From Gaertneriomyces semiglobifer (taxonomy: Eukaryota; Chytridiomycota; Chytridiomycetes; Spizellomycetales; Spizellomycetaceae), in assembly GCA_025558075.1 (NCBI GenBank), contig JAHLKF010000002.1, forward strand, positions 1,178,001 to 1,242,000: 64,000 nt of DNA. The letters are read 5' to 3'. Within the stretch, counting starts at the first letter, position 1; each line of letters starts with the position of its first letter. This document shows positions 20,087 through 31,015 of this stretch, in pieces. The translations under genes were made by a program, and so were the position numbers. The notes beneath the pieces are model-generated. The model was not told where the DNA came from, searched no databases, and saw nothing but the letters and a program-made list of their open reading frames with translations.

Positions 20087-23000
20087 CTAATCTAATATGG
20101 GAAGTCCGAATTGAGCGTCCGACAAAACTGGTGGTGGGTCATGCCGGACATGGGTGGGGGCCGCCAACCCGGCTTCGACTCTTTTCTTCAACTCTTCTGT
20201 CGTTTCAGTGGTCTCCACAACTGGAATGAAAACTTGCGACATTCCTTGTTGCACTTCTTCTTTGAGACCCTTGAATGTCGACTGAACTTCTCGAGCCTGA
20301 TCCACGAAACCAAATACCATCAATGCTCGTATAAGCGCAAGAACATCACCTGCAACAAGGCAAATAGTGTTAGCAACCGTCAGTCGCACAGTTACCAGCA
20401 TTACCAATTACCATGCATTTCGTTGATGCGTTCTACGAGTTTGCGTATGCATTTTAGCAAGTATTCATCCTCAAATGCCTTGTCACGTCCGGTCGCTCGC
20501 TTCCTTTCAGCTTTCCGGCGTGCTTTTGCTGTCCGGCTGTCATGGGATATGTGAATCAACCAGTTACAAACAGAATGTGCAGATCATTTCACTTACGCCG
20601 TACGAACAGTGGATCGGGAAGCCATACTCCCAGTGAACCCGGAGGCACCTGTTATTCGCGTCGTGGCCATCGATGTGGTATCCGAAAACATGTCGACGTT
20701 GAGCAGGGACGGGTCATCCAAGCCATTATCCATTTCAGCTATTTGTCTTGCTTTCTCCTCGCGGAACCTCTGTAGCCTGTCCCGCCGCTTCGCATAGTCC
20801 GCACGTATATCTCGTACATCTTCAATGACCGTGCCATGGGCGGTAAGTACTCCATTCTTCACAACCGTCTCCACCAGCTCGGAATGGCTATGGTCGCGTG
20901 CGATGCGGATGGCTTCTGCCCAAAACGATCCTTTCACAAACATGTGCACCGCGGCCACAGGGTCTTCGCTGTAGTCCAACAACACTTGGGCTGCCTCTCG
21001 ATACTGTAACCGTCGCGCCATCTCGTCAGCCATGTCTGCTGCTAATGCACGCATTTCATCTTGCGGCAGGCTGAGCTCGACGGCCAAGGAAAATGTCTCC
21101 CGCCACATGATGGCCTTGCGATAACATGCTAGGGCTTCTTTCTTGTTCCCTGCCATCTCGTACAATAACGCTGCTTGCTCGTAATCCGAATGGACTTCCA
21201 GGTCCTCCGCGTACAAGCGACGCATCTCTTTACATTTCTCCTCCTCCCCAGAGAAAATGCGCATGGCAGCCTTGTATAAGTTATGGCGCTTCACATAATT
21301 GACGCATTCCGCATAATGTTGCTCTCCTGCTTTCCTTAAATGACTTAACGCCTTTTCCCGTTTCTCCAGATGGTCGTCAATCTTGTATCGCTGATATGTT
21401 TCCTCAAGCTTCTGCAGCTCTGAAAGGAACGGAAGATATTCTCGCGGGTCTTTTTGGGAATGCTGTGCGACCATCAGTACCAAGGTGAAGTCATACATCC
21501 CGAGGGCGACATCGTACAATTTGTCGACATCTGCCAGGAAGATGACATATTTCAAAGCAGCCTCCGCCGCATCCAACGAGGTTTCATTTTTAATGGTCAA
21601 TATCCTCCGCATCGCTGATTCCAAATCTGGTGGGCTTTTTTTGACATCCGTTGTGAGAATAGAGTGCGTGTATCGAGTTGCATCAACTTGCTCCAGTGCT
21701 TGACGTACAGTATCACAAACCGCATTGGTCTTGCCCTCTAGCTTGGCCTTTTTTCCCTCGCTGGGCGTGTTCCCAACGCCTGTGTACATCGTTGCGGTGA
21801 CGTCCTCATCACGTAAACCGGAAACAAACAAGTTGAGATACTCCGGGTCATATATCTGTCTCACGAACTCTTCAATTTTGGTCCTAAAATGTTCTGGGTT
21901 ATGATCCACGAGCAAATTCATATCAATTCTGTGTTTCCTGCAAAGCATAAAGGCGTCCCGATACTGGCCAGCATCAATTGCTGTGCGCACACTGGAAAGC
22001 ACAAGTGCGCGGGGGTGTATCGTCTCCAAATTTCCCCGAGGCATTTGTAGTACTAGCGCTGTCTCTGCTGGAACGGCAATGACTATCCTCGACCCTCGCT
22101 CCACGCGCCGACTTTGTTCGTCGTACTGGGATGACACCGTGTCGGTTGCAGTGATGTAGCTCTCGAATAGTTTCTGGGCGCGCGAGATGAATCGCGCGGT
22201 ATGGGTAAAGGTTGTGATTATAATGAAGTCGTTGTGGATCATGAAAGACGTGCAGTCTGAAGAGAGAATGCGATCATCGGCATAAAGCTTGTTGTGCTCG
22301 CTTAAACCGATTACGATGTTCTCAGTCTGGCCGGTAGCCGTGCGCAGAAATGTCGAGGCGACCCACGGGCATACCTCTGGAAAGCACGCCCTCAGTTGCA
22401 AGCTCAAGGTACTTTCATTCAAGTTTACCACCGCTATCCTTCCGTCCGAAGCTTCGACCATGGTCACACCAGTGTCATGGCTGTGGTGTAAGCGAATAAT
22501 GCGGGTATTCCCTTCCAAGGACATATTTCGAGTAATTGTCGCAGTTTCAGAAGACACATCAATTGCAATGACATGATCTGTTTGTTTTGAGGTGTTGTAA
22601 GCTAGAACCACCAATGTTTTCTCGTTTACCCAGGCAATCTGGCGCACTGTCTCCTCGGGCATGACGTGTTCCATGTCAAATGAGGCGAACAGCTCAGGCA
22701 TCCGAAGCGGTTTCGTGACTGAGTGGCTCTTGTACAACTGTATTGTGCCGTCACAGAGCAACAACGCAAGGTCATCTCCTGTACTCCCTGGCCCAAATGC
22801 TACATGTGATATTGGACTTGGCGCTTGCAGCTTCAAAGAACTCATGGGTGGTGGAATATTCATGTGCTTGAACGGCGTAAGTAGCAGAGAGCAACCGTCA
22901 ATAACCGCGACCGTCGCGGGATTGCCAGTCTCTAAAGAGCTGCTTATGAAGTGATCATTGCAGAAATCGTATCTCTGGTACAACCCAGAGCGCAGGACGA

Positions 23001-24087
23001 TGTGCAAGCGCAATGCATGTTCAGGATCCCAATAAATAGTGGCAAAGTTGTCGCTCTTGGCAGGTCGCACTTCATGTTTGAGATACCAGTAGTAGTTGTT
23101 CATTGTCCAAAGTTGCACCAGTGACTTTTCATCGTTGCACTGCAGCCACAATGCAAGCACCGACGAGTCAGCGCTCCAAATGGCCTTCGTGACCTTGTAC
23201 TCCGGTTTACGCAACGCAAACTCTCCATGCCTCAGACCATTTCGCTCGAAGAATACAATGTCGTGCCTATGCGGAAGCCGCTGACTGGACACTATCAAGT
23301 TGCCGGATGGGCGCCAGTTCAACGAGTGACCAAGCTGCATCACCTTCTCGCTGGTCGATGAGTGAACGCATTCGCGATCGTATACGCGAATAACTCGCCG
23401 ATCAGCGTTCGGCTCAACCGCGGAACACGCAAAATAAGCTCCGTCTCCTCTCCATGAAATGCGAGGCTTGAAATCGTCGTCCGCAGAGATGAGGTTTGCT
23501 GCAGTTGCCGTTTCATCCTTTTGTAAAGCCGCTTGCTTTCCGGCAGAACCATGAAATTGGGTTTCCTTTCTACCCCAGCCAACACTGACATGCACGTCTT
23601 TCCCTGGCTCTGCAACATGGATTGGAACTTCTGTGATAACATCAAAATCCTTGGTCATTTCAAGCAATGTCCCTGTTCCGGTCACGATAATGACCAGCTC
23701 TTCGTCCGGACTCCATTCCATCGCCAGTATACCGGAATCGACGCTCCCAACTATTTCTTCGCGACATTCTTCTGTATGTATGAAGATGATATCTCCGCCG
23801 AGCAAAGCAACGCATAGCGCTTGCTGTTCGGCCAAATATTTGATCGTTATTACTTCCACGGATCCTTCCGTAGGCGTAGCCGGGTTCGGGAGCGACGTAA
23901 CCTCGGAGACTTGCTGGTCAGAGGTTACGCGAAAGATACAGCTATTCCCATCGCCTTGCACTGCACAATAAACGGTCGATGTTTCGTTGTCGACGGCAAT
24001 GAGCGCCTCCGCATCATTACTTGAGGACAGCGCACCCTCTGAATAAAGAGCCGCATGAGCCTCGCCCAGCAGCGTTAGGTTCCTCAT
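20087..24087 (-). CDS. ELP1: Elongator complex subunit 1 (Elp1/IKI3)
   Basis: Elp1 is the scaffold of Elongator, which modifies wobble uridine 34 in tRNAs. Exons are 24087-20597, 20536-20412 and 20349-20087 (1292 residues, normal family length). It starts MRNLTLLGEA, like animal and fungal Elp1. The N-terminal two thirds hold WD40-type propeller blades (SWRGDGAYFACSAVE, LNWRPSGNLIVSSQ, AIWSADSSVLALWLQ). The C-terminal third is a TPR-like helical solenoid (FMLCRKHRIDMNLLVDHNPE, AALLYEMAGNKKEALACYRKA). The last exons carry the basic segment RKAERKRATGRDKAFEDEYLL, matching the tRNA-binding basic region of Elp1, and the conserved ending. The acceptor of exon 2 was chosen because other AGs break the frame. 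Confidence 0.95.
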
Positions 24088-24725
24088 TGTGTTTGCCTCG
24101 ACCAGTCAGCAATGCTTCAAGGTTCTCCAAAATTCATTTGTTACTTTTCAAAAATACTCACAACATTCTGAAGCGTAGTGGGTGGCACAGTCATGCACTT
24201 TACACCAACTGGGAAGACATTTTCGGGCAGGTCCGAGTTAATATGTGCTTTAGGTGCCAAAACCAATGCTCCCTTTGCGTAGAAATGAAGCTGTAGGACT
24301 GAGGGGACTGAAATCGCTGGGACAAAGTTCGTACGGGGGATACCCCTTGCTACCATCCATTCAAGACAGTCCTTGCGCAGTGGCCCCAGATGCCCGGTAA
24401 AGTTCACTATTCTTGGACAATGCTATAGTTTCATCAGTGTCGGCATACTTTCCGTGCGCCTCATCATCACCCATCACTCATCAACTCACTACTCATGCAC
24501 ACTCGTCGCTGTCGCTGTTCGCTGTTCGCTGTTCAAAAAGTTAAGCGAAACGCGCTTCGCTCAGATCCAACGGCACAGTCACAATTGCAACCCTAGCGCC
24601 AGTTTTCTTGTTAACGAAGGGGTTCATTTGGCGACGGTCTCTCGGGTCTCTTCCTTTTACTTCCTCTTGGCATCTGCAACTGAACGGCGCCAATTCCCCC
24701 ACATACTCTGGTCTGATAGTTCATC
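24088..24725. other. Divergent promoter region of ELP1 and RPS4
   Basis: It contains a 7-bp tandem repeat (TCGCTGT, about 24506-24534), a near-palindrome AGCGAAACGCGCTTCGCT around 24544-24561 and an AACCCTAG half telobox at 24589-24596. A minus-strand ORF at 24407-24141 (88 codons, beginning GTG) has some protein-like stretches but no usable ATG or recognisable family. Confidence 0.45.
24506..24534. repeat. Short tandem repeat, TCGCTG(T) x4
   Basis: One TCGCTG unit is followed by three TCGCTGT units and a partial TC. It lies about 190-220 bp upstream of the RPS4 start. Confidence 0.85.
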
Positions 24726-26252
24726 ATGGTGGGTGCTGCTAGTCTCCTCTCGACAATCGCTCTCCAGTGCGAACTTTTGCTCACCAAGTTCCGTTTTTGC
24801 GCAATGTACAGGCTCGGGGTCCTAAGAAGCACATGAAGCGCGTATGTATAGGCAGCGTTCAGTGGAAGCAGTCATGAGAGGCGCCATGCTCATGTTGTGT
24901 TGTTTTTCTAGCTTGCCGCTCCCAAGCACTGGATGCTTGACAAATTGACCGGTACCTGGGTATGTTGACATGCAGGTGGATGGTAGACCGAAAGGCTTTG
25001 TCTGGTGGATTGCATGGACCAAAGGAATCGTGGAATGGAATGTTGATACTCCGGAATATGTTTTGGAAAGCAGTGTGGAGAGGATATATCTTCTGAATGG
25101 GACGCTGTGATTCCGGGATTGAACTACATCTGGATTTAGCGGACGGACTAAGCTCGGGAGAACTCATGATGGAATGGTGGATCAAGACGGAACAGTTTCC
25201 ATGCGAACATTTGCAGGAGTATGAGAGGCAACGGCCTTCCAAAGAGTTGGGAAAGGCAACAAAGAATGAAGCTCACACGAAACGTTTCCGTTTGTACATA
25301 TAGGCTCCGAAGCCCTCTGCCGGTCCCCACAAGCAACGGGAGTGCCTCCCCTTGATTGTTTTCTTGCGTAACCGTCTGAAGTACGCTTTGAACAACAAGG
25401 AGACCAAGATGATTCTTATGCAACGCTTGGTCAAGGTTGACGGCAAGGTCCGCACCGATGCGACCTATCCGGCCGGTTTCATGGGTATGAGTCCATTTTT
25501 TGAACTTCATGCCCGTTGAATGGCTGCGCGGGCATTTTAGCCTGAATAAGACACTGACGTCGGCTTTTTTGCCTTGACGCAGATGTTATCTCCATTGAAC
25601 AGACCAACGAGCAGTTCCGTCTGGTCTACGACACCAAGGGTCGTTTCGCCATCCACCGTATCACTGCTGAGGAGGCTCAGGTGCGTATTGCTTAGGCTTT
25701 TGCATGTTGTGTTAGAGTTTTCGATTGGAGCTGATATTGTTGAACATGAGTAGTACAAGCTGTGCAAGGTGAAGCGCATGCAGCTCGGTGCTCAGGGTAT
25801 TCCTTTCGTTGTTACCCACGACGGTCGTACCATCCGTTACCCCGACCCGGCCATCAAGGTCCACGACACCATCAAGTTCGACATTGCCTCTGGCAAGATC
25901 GTCGACCACATCAAGTTCGACACCGGTAACCTTGTCTTTGTCACTGGTGGTCGTAACACTGGTCGTGTTGGTGTGATCACTCACCGTGAGAAGCACCATG
26001 GTGGTTTCGATATTGTTCACATCAAGGACTCTCTTGACCGCCAGTTCGCCACCCGTTTGACTAACGTCTTTGTCATTGGCGAGGGTAACAAGCCGTGGAT
26101 CTCTCTGCCCAAGGGCAAGGGTGTCAAGGTACAGCTTGTCTTGATGTGCTAGTTGTTATTTTTCGTTGGGCTTATCATTCTATTTTTTCCCTACACAGCT
26201 CACCATCACTGAGGAGCGTGACAGGAGGAGGGAAGCCGCCCGCGCCCAGTAA
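24726..26252 (+). CDS. RPS4: Cytosolic ribosomal protein eS4 (RPS4)
   Basis: eS4 is a core small-subunit protein with S4, KOW and RS4NT domains. Seven exons: 24726-24728 (the ATG alone), 24812-24841, 24912-24959, 25304-25484, 25583-25680, 25754-26128 and 26199-26252, 262 residues in all. The protein reads [117 protein letters not shown] and [11 protein letters not shown], practically the family consensus. Codon use is strongly biased to C/G-ending codons in the later exons, as expected of a highly expressed gene. Intron 3 is long (344 nt); I found no clear snoRNA boxes in it. Confidence 0.95.
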
Positions 26253-27174
26253 GCGGCTTTTGGCGACCAGGCCATTGTGTAGCAGTTTGTGCCAAATACA
26301 TCCCGTAACAAGGAATACTTTTGCGTGTCTATTTATTTGAATTTTATTCCATCCATTGCCACGTTATCCGTTGAAACTGGAGCGTGCCGACCATCAGCAG
26401 TAGCTCGCAATTCCTCTTTCTCTCTCCATCAAGATCAGCAGTAACTGATTCGCTTCAGCACTCAGCAGTTCCACACGGATACAGATTATATCTTAATTAG
26501 ACATACGGCAGCATAAATAAGGCTATCATATCATATCACCGGTAATAACCTAATGCATGTGGGATGGGAACGTCATGCGGCGATGAGATATGCACTTTCT
26601 TGGCTTTTTGTCAACTTTGAAAGTCATCCAACTGCAATGCATGCAACTGTCAACATGTCGGACGACGGAACGCAACGCAGGGCTTCGCGCGCGCGTGTGA
26701 GAAATTCCCGACAAATGATGTCAGCAGCGCAAGTCTTGGTTCTGCCCGCGTTTTCGCGTGAAACCTTTTTGTTGGCAGTAATCACTCAGCGTATTATCAT
26801 GATTATTGATGGGATGATACGAGGAAAGTGCTGCTGAACCCGAAAGAAAGGCATGTGAAAGCGACATGGGCTTGACAATTGAACGGGACTACTGACACCT
26901 GTCAGTCAAATGGTTTCGCTTATTATGCGTATGCGCATATGAAATGGCTATGCGAACGCAGCCATGACGATCGAGGGCAATGGCTGTCGTCGGTGACGTG
27001 CTGCTGCTGGCAGTCGCTTGGCAGGATGATGATCTGGAGAGTGTCAACCGAGGCATATATAAAGGAGAGTAGAGTCTGTCTAGCCAACCTCTCTCGTCGT
27101 AAGATTTGAAGAATACCAAGTACCAACGCAACAAGAATACTCTACCCAATTTCCATTTGCAATCCAAACACAAG
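26253..27174. other. About 0.9 kb intergenic, promoter of the LEA-like gene
   Basis: There is a TATA box, TATATAAA, at 27056-27063, 112 bp upstream of the next start codon. An ORF at 26553-26837 shows no features. The rest appears non-coding. Confidence 0.5.
27056..27063 (+). promoter_or_regulatory. TATA box
   Basis: TATATAAA followed by GGAGAG, at a normal distance from the LEA-like gene; one of the few canonical TATA boxes in the window, as expected for an inducible stress gene. Confidence 0.6.
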
Positions 27175-28006
27175 ATGCTAACTACCGAGGTAAGTTTTCA
27201 GAAAACGGCCATGAGACGTCACTTCGGCTTACACAGTTGGTGTGCCTTGTAAAGAACGTTAAGAAAACTGCCGAGTCAACCTACGACTCCGCATCCGCAA
27301 CCGCCCACCAAGCTTCCATCTCTGCAATGACTGGCGCTGGGGAAGCCATCGAGAAAGGACAGGCAGCCGTAGACAAGGCTTCTGCGGCTGCTGGTCAGAC
27401 GTATGCTCAAGCCGCAGACTCCGCTAGCCGCGCCAGTGATGTGAGCAAGAAAGCCACCGCCAGCACGTATGATAGAGCCGCCGAGGCGTCTTATAAGGTT
27501 ACCGAGGGCGCACTCAACAAGACTGGCGAGATCGTGAACACTGCAAAAGAGGGCGTAGCTGATAAAACTGAGCACGTTGTCGGCGCTGCCAGCACATTGG
27601 GTAGCCATGCCGGTCAGTCTTACAACAAGGCCGCTGAACACCCAGTTCAAGGATTAGAGTCCATTGCGGATGCCGCCGTGGATCTGACAGCGAGAGCCGT
27701 CGATACAAGCGCGTCAGTCGCTGGTTCTGCCCTTGGAGCTACTGCCGGTATTGCCGGTGCGGGAATGAATGCTGCCCTCAGCGCGGCAGGACGAGTGGTG
27801 GATGCTGCTGGTAAGTCATGGTGCAGTGAACGCAGTTCTTACACGGCTCAATCCATCTAATGTGCTTCTTTCATTGTTCCTTCATAGCAAATGTAACTGG
27901 TGCCGCCGTTGGTGCTGGTGTGGGTGTTGCTAGCGCCACGTATGAAGCTGGTAAAAGCGTTGTTGGGCTCGGCCCAAACAAGGAGGAGGGTGTCACTGAG
28001 AAGTAG
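27175..28006 (+). CDS. LEA-like (group 3) amphipathic-helix stress protein
   Basis: Exons 27175-27189 (MLTTE), 27237-27810 and 27888-28006 give 235 residues. The sequence is almost all Ala, Lys, Glu, Asp, Ser, Thr, Gly and Val, with imperfect 11-residue repeats such as AxDKASAAAGQTY, ASDVSKKATAS and TYDRAAEASYKVTEGALNKTGE, the hallmark of late-embryogenesis-abundant group 3 proteins, which are disordered in water and fold on drying or on membranes. The C-terminal third turns hydrophobic and Gly/Ala-rich (GSALGATAGIAGAGMNAALSAAG, VGAGVGVASATYEAG), which could insert in or lie on a membrane. There is no signal peptide. The TATA box upstream fits strong inducible expression. Function is inferred from composition only. 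Confidence 0.65.
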
Positions 28007-28237
28007 GTGGAGATGCGTGCCTAGTCAACAACCTTGCAAGAGGTTGATTTGTATTGTATGATATACCCGTCAGGTGCATATTTAGTCTTTTAAACCTGAT
28101 GTCAAAGTGTAATTTCAATAATGAGCGGTTTTATATCAACGGATTCTCAAAGGCTGTAAAACTTGGAGACTGGTCTTCCGCCAGCTCCCGTCACGTAGTT
28201 GATTTCTTAGCATCATCATCAGCATCACTCAGATTTC

Positions 28238-29398
28238 ATGTCACCGTTTGCTCTTTCAACCTTCATAAGCCAGGGGCGTGCTCGGCTTCTCGCCAGCTCA
28301 CCAGTCGGCCCGATTACACTGGTCATCGGGAACGAAGCATCCGATCTCGACTCGCTCGTCTCATCCATTGCATTCTCCTGTCTTCGGCATCGCCAGCATT
28401 CTTCAGCGGACGCCAGAATTTATGTTCCAGTAGTGCCCATACCTCGAAAGGACTTTCCACTCCGGACAGAATGTACATATGCACTCCGAACATGTTTTCA
28501 ATCCAATTCGTTCTCAGACGCTTTAATTTTCTGGGACGACTTTGAACTAGTGGTCCCAAAGCTGCCCGCCACCACAGAAGTGGTTCTGACAGACCATAAT
28601 GTCCCGTCGTCCGTGCTCCAAGCACTCATCACGCAGTTCGGCTGGAGGATCAGTGGCATAATAGATCATCATCAGGACTCTGGACTGTTTCCCGATGCCG
28701 ACCCGAGAATTGTGTGCCCCACAGGCAGTGCGACGACGCTTGTTACGGAAATGTGGAAGAATACAGACCTAGTCCCGGATGCGTTGCTTGCTAAGATGAT
28801 GCTTTACACCATTCTCTTGGACACTGTAGGGTTGAAAGAAGAATATGGGCGAACAACACCCAGGGACAATGTTGCTGTGCGTTATCTTCTTCAGACCATT
28901 GGCCACGCGGAAGATGGAAGCGATGTGGTGGAGGACATGTTCAAGGCCATCCAGGCCGCGAAGATGGATATAACTCATTTATCTGCCCGGGATCTCTTGA
29001 GAAAAGATTATAAGCAGTGGCAAGCTGATGGTAGTCGGTACGGCATTTCAAGTGTAACATGGGATTTTCAAAGCTGGATCAATCGAGATGGAGCCGAGAA
29101 CATAGCCGCGGAATGTCTCGAGTGGATGAAAGCCAACGATCTAGACATCTTGGTAGTGATGACAGCTTTTGATCATGGTAACGGGTTCGGAGGCTTTTGC
29201 CGAGAGCTGGTTATATTTTTTAAAGGAATTGTTCAAGAGGATTTACTCAAAGCGCTGGAAGCTACCGAACTGGAACTTGAAAGAACTGGGACAATGCCCG
29301 CAAATGCAGTGTGGTACCGACAAGGGAATATCAAGTGCAGCAGAAAGCAGGTTCAACCGATACTAAATGCTATATTACACAGTCCATCATTGATCTAG
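28238..29398 (+). CDS. PPX1: Exopolyphosphatase of the DHH family (Ppx1/prune type)
   Basis: Ppx1 releases terminal phosphate from polyphosphate chains. The 386-residue single-exon product shows the DHH phosphoesterase motifs in order: LVIGNEASDLDSLVSS (motif I, with the metal-binding DxDS), VVLTDHNVPS (motif II), GIIDHHQDSG (the DHH motif, III), and LLDTVGLKEEYGRTTPRD (motif IV). The DHHA2 domain follows, with DYKQW and the SSVTWDF strand. The length is close to that of yeast Ppx1 (397). The paralogous prune proteins cannot be excluded from motifs alone. Confidence 0.9.
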   Translation: MSPFALSTFISQGRARLLASSPVGPITLVIGNEASDLDSLVSSIAFSCLRHRQHSSADARIYVPVVPIPRKDFPLRTECTYALRTCFQSNSFSDALIFWDDFELVVPKLPATTEVVLTDHNVPSSVLQALITQFGWRISGIIDHHQDSGLFPDADPRIVCPTGSATTLVTEMWKNTDLVPDALLAKMMLYTILLDTVGLKEEYGRTTPRDNVAVRYLLQTIGHAEDGSDVVEDMFKAIQAAKMDITHLSARDLLRKDYKQWQADGSRYGISSVTWDFQSWINRDGAENIAAECLEWMKANDLDILVVMTAFDHGNGFGGFCRELVIFFKGIVQEDLLKALEATELELERTGTMPANAVWYRQGNIKCSRKQVQPILNAILHSPSLI

Positions 29399-29435
29399 TT
29401 CAGCATAACGAATCTGTATATATACCTCTGAGGCT

Positions 29436-30460
29436 TCAGCCCCGAACTTGTATCGTTCCGGCCAACCATTCAATGACTAGACCTCCGAGCAGGGGTTCAT
29501 CAACCTCCTTATCTACCTTGCTTAACACTTCATCGCAGGTTTCTGGACCGAAGACTCCACTAGCTTTACGTGCAGTAACAATGTGCTTCACGATCCCTGC
29601 AACAAACTGCGAGCCGGTTGAAATATTAGCCTCTAAGCACGGCAATTAGCATCCAAACATCACCGACCTCAGGGTGTCCTTGTATACACAACCAACGAGT
29701 TCCCTTCTTCATTACCTGAACCGGACACCGATCGGTCTCGGCAACGACTTCAAACCCTTCCGGAACAATAGCTACATGATCTTGATGCATCTGGTGAATA
29801 TTCACATGGTCCTTATTGAATAGGGTATTGCCGCTTCCAGTGACCCGCAGCTCGGTCCAACCAATTTCCCAACCACGCTCATTCTTCACCACCTTTCCTC
29901 CCAGCGCTTCCGCAATGATCTGATGGCCAAAGCAAATGCCTACTATCCGAGATGATGTTTCATCGTGTAAACGCTTGATAAATTGCTTCAAGTGCACAAT
30001 CCACGGCGTCGGTTCGTATGCGGAAAATTCTAAGTCACAACATGAATAGGTTATAAAAAGTAGAGATTTACACAAACCCGTTACATGCCACCTACTGCTT
30101 CCCGTAATAAGATATGCATCAAACTCGCTGGGATTGGAAGGGTACTCGTTATTGGTCACGTTGAAAGGAGTGAGAGTAAACTCTATCGGTGGTTTCAATG
30201 TGCGGTGGGAAATCGAGCGCTCAAAGAGATCGTTGAAGATTTTGGCTGGTGAAAACTATCAGGCACATGGCCTCGCGAAAGGCTTGTCTGGGAGCATTTC
30301 ACTTACTGTAGTCGCCATACTCAGCGAGCACGGCTAGAGGAAATTGTCAACCATACCATCAAAGGGGAGGAACCGAAGCATCCATTGACCTACATGGCGA
30401 GGGAATATCACATAGCAGAATGGCAATGGACAAGTTGATGTGGTGGAGGTGGTTGACCAT
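29436..30460 (-). CDS. Class I glutamine amidotransferase, GMP-synthase-like (YLR126C type)
   Basis: Exons 30460-30394, 30333-30307, 30245-30096, 30029-29668 and 29630-29436 give 266 residues. The fold reads SIAILLCDIPSPSVLAEYGDY, EFDAYLITGSKFSAYEPTPWI, RIVGICFGHQIIAEALGGKV with the nucleophilic Cys in GICFGHQ, and WLCIQGHPE with the catalytic His and Glu. This stand-alone family has relatives in yeast and bacteria; the substrate is unknown, though some relatives hydrolyse gamma-glutamyl compounds. Intron 4 (29667-29631) is only 37 nt; it is required because reading through ends the protein early. Small exons of 27 and 67 nt hide the N-terminus. The first ATG is at 30460. Confidence 0.82.
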
Positions 30461-31015
30461 GTTTTCCTCAAGTTCTTTTTGCAGATATGACAACCAAAAA
30501 GGCGAATGATGGAAGCCGGTGCCAGGACGTGTGATGGCACAGTCACACAAGCTTTGGAATCGTCGAATCATTCGATAACAAGAGGCGTTGCTCGATCTGG
30601 AGCTATGGGCGTCTTCAAAACATTGGATCTTGTCGTTACGAGCGAACAATGCTGGACGGAACGGCAACGACCTTAGTTTGCTGATTCTCCGAACAATAAA
30701 CGGCAGGGATGAAGCAAAGTTGTTTCTGTGCGTGAGGGACCTGGAAGTCGCCCAGACAACCTGTTAGCCTTGAGGCCCACCCATAATTATCAAAGTAGCT
30801 GCGAAGGTTCCCAAAGTGGACAACTTTGAATGCCTCCCCCTTCAATTTATTACGCCGGTTTGCGGTGGGAGAATGCTTGTTCTCACCGATAGTTTGTTGT
30901 AAATGATGCCTGTGCCACTTGATTCGCATGTCCGAGTTGATGCGCGACTTTGTTTAAAAAAGCGGTTGACTGCAGAACATTGGCCTTCTTTAATCACACT
31001 GGGAAAACTACGATA
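30461..31015. other. Divergent intergenic region
   Basis: This is the promoter space between the amidotransferase (-) and the PARP-zinc-finger gene (+). ORFs here (for example 30929-30636 on the minus strand) show no family features. Confidence 0.45.

Noticed and set aside
24141..24407. 88-codon minus ORF next to the ELP1 promoter
   Set aside because: It opens with GTG rather than ATG, I found no upstream exon in phase, and no family is recognisable. It is left as undecided sequence in the intergenic entry.
24960..25303. Possible snoRNA in the long RPS4 intron
   Set aside because: No paired C (TGATGA) and D (CTGA) boxes with a terminal stem, and no H/ACA pattern, were found by eye.
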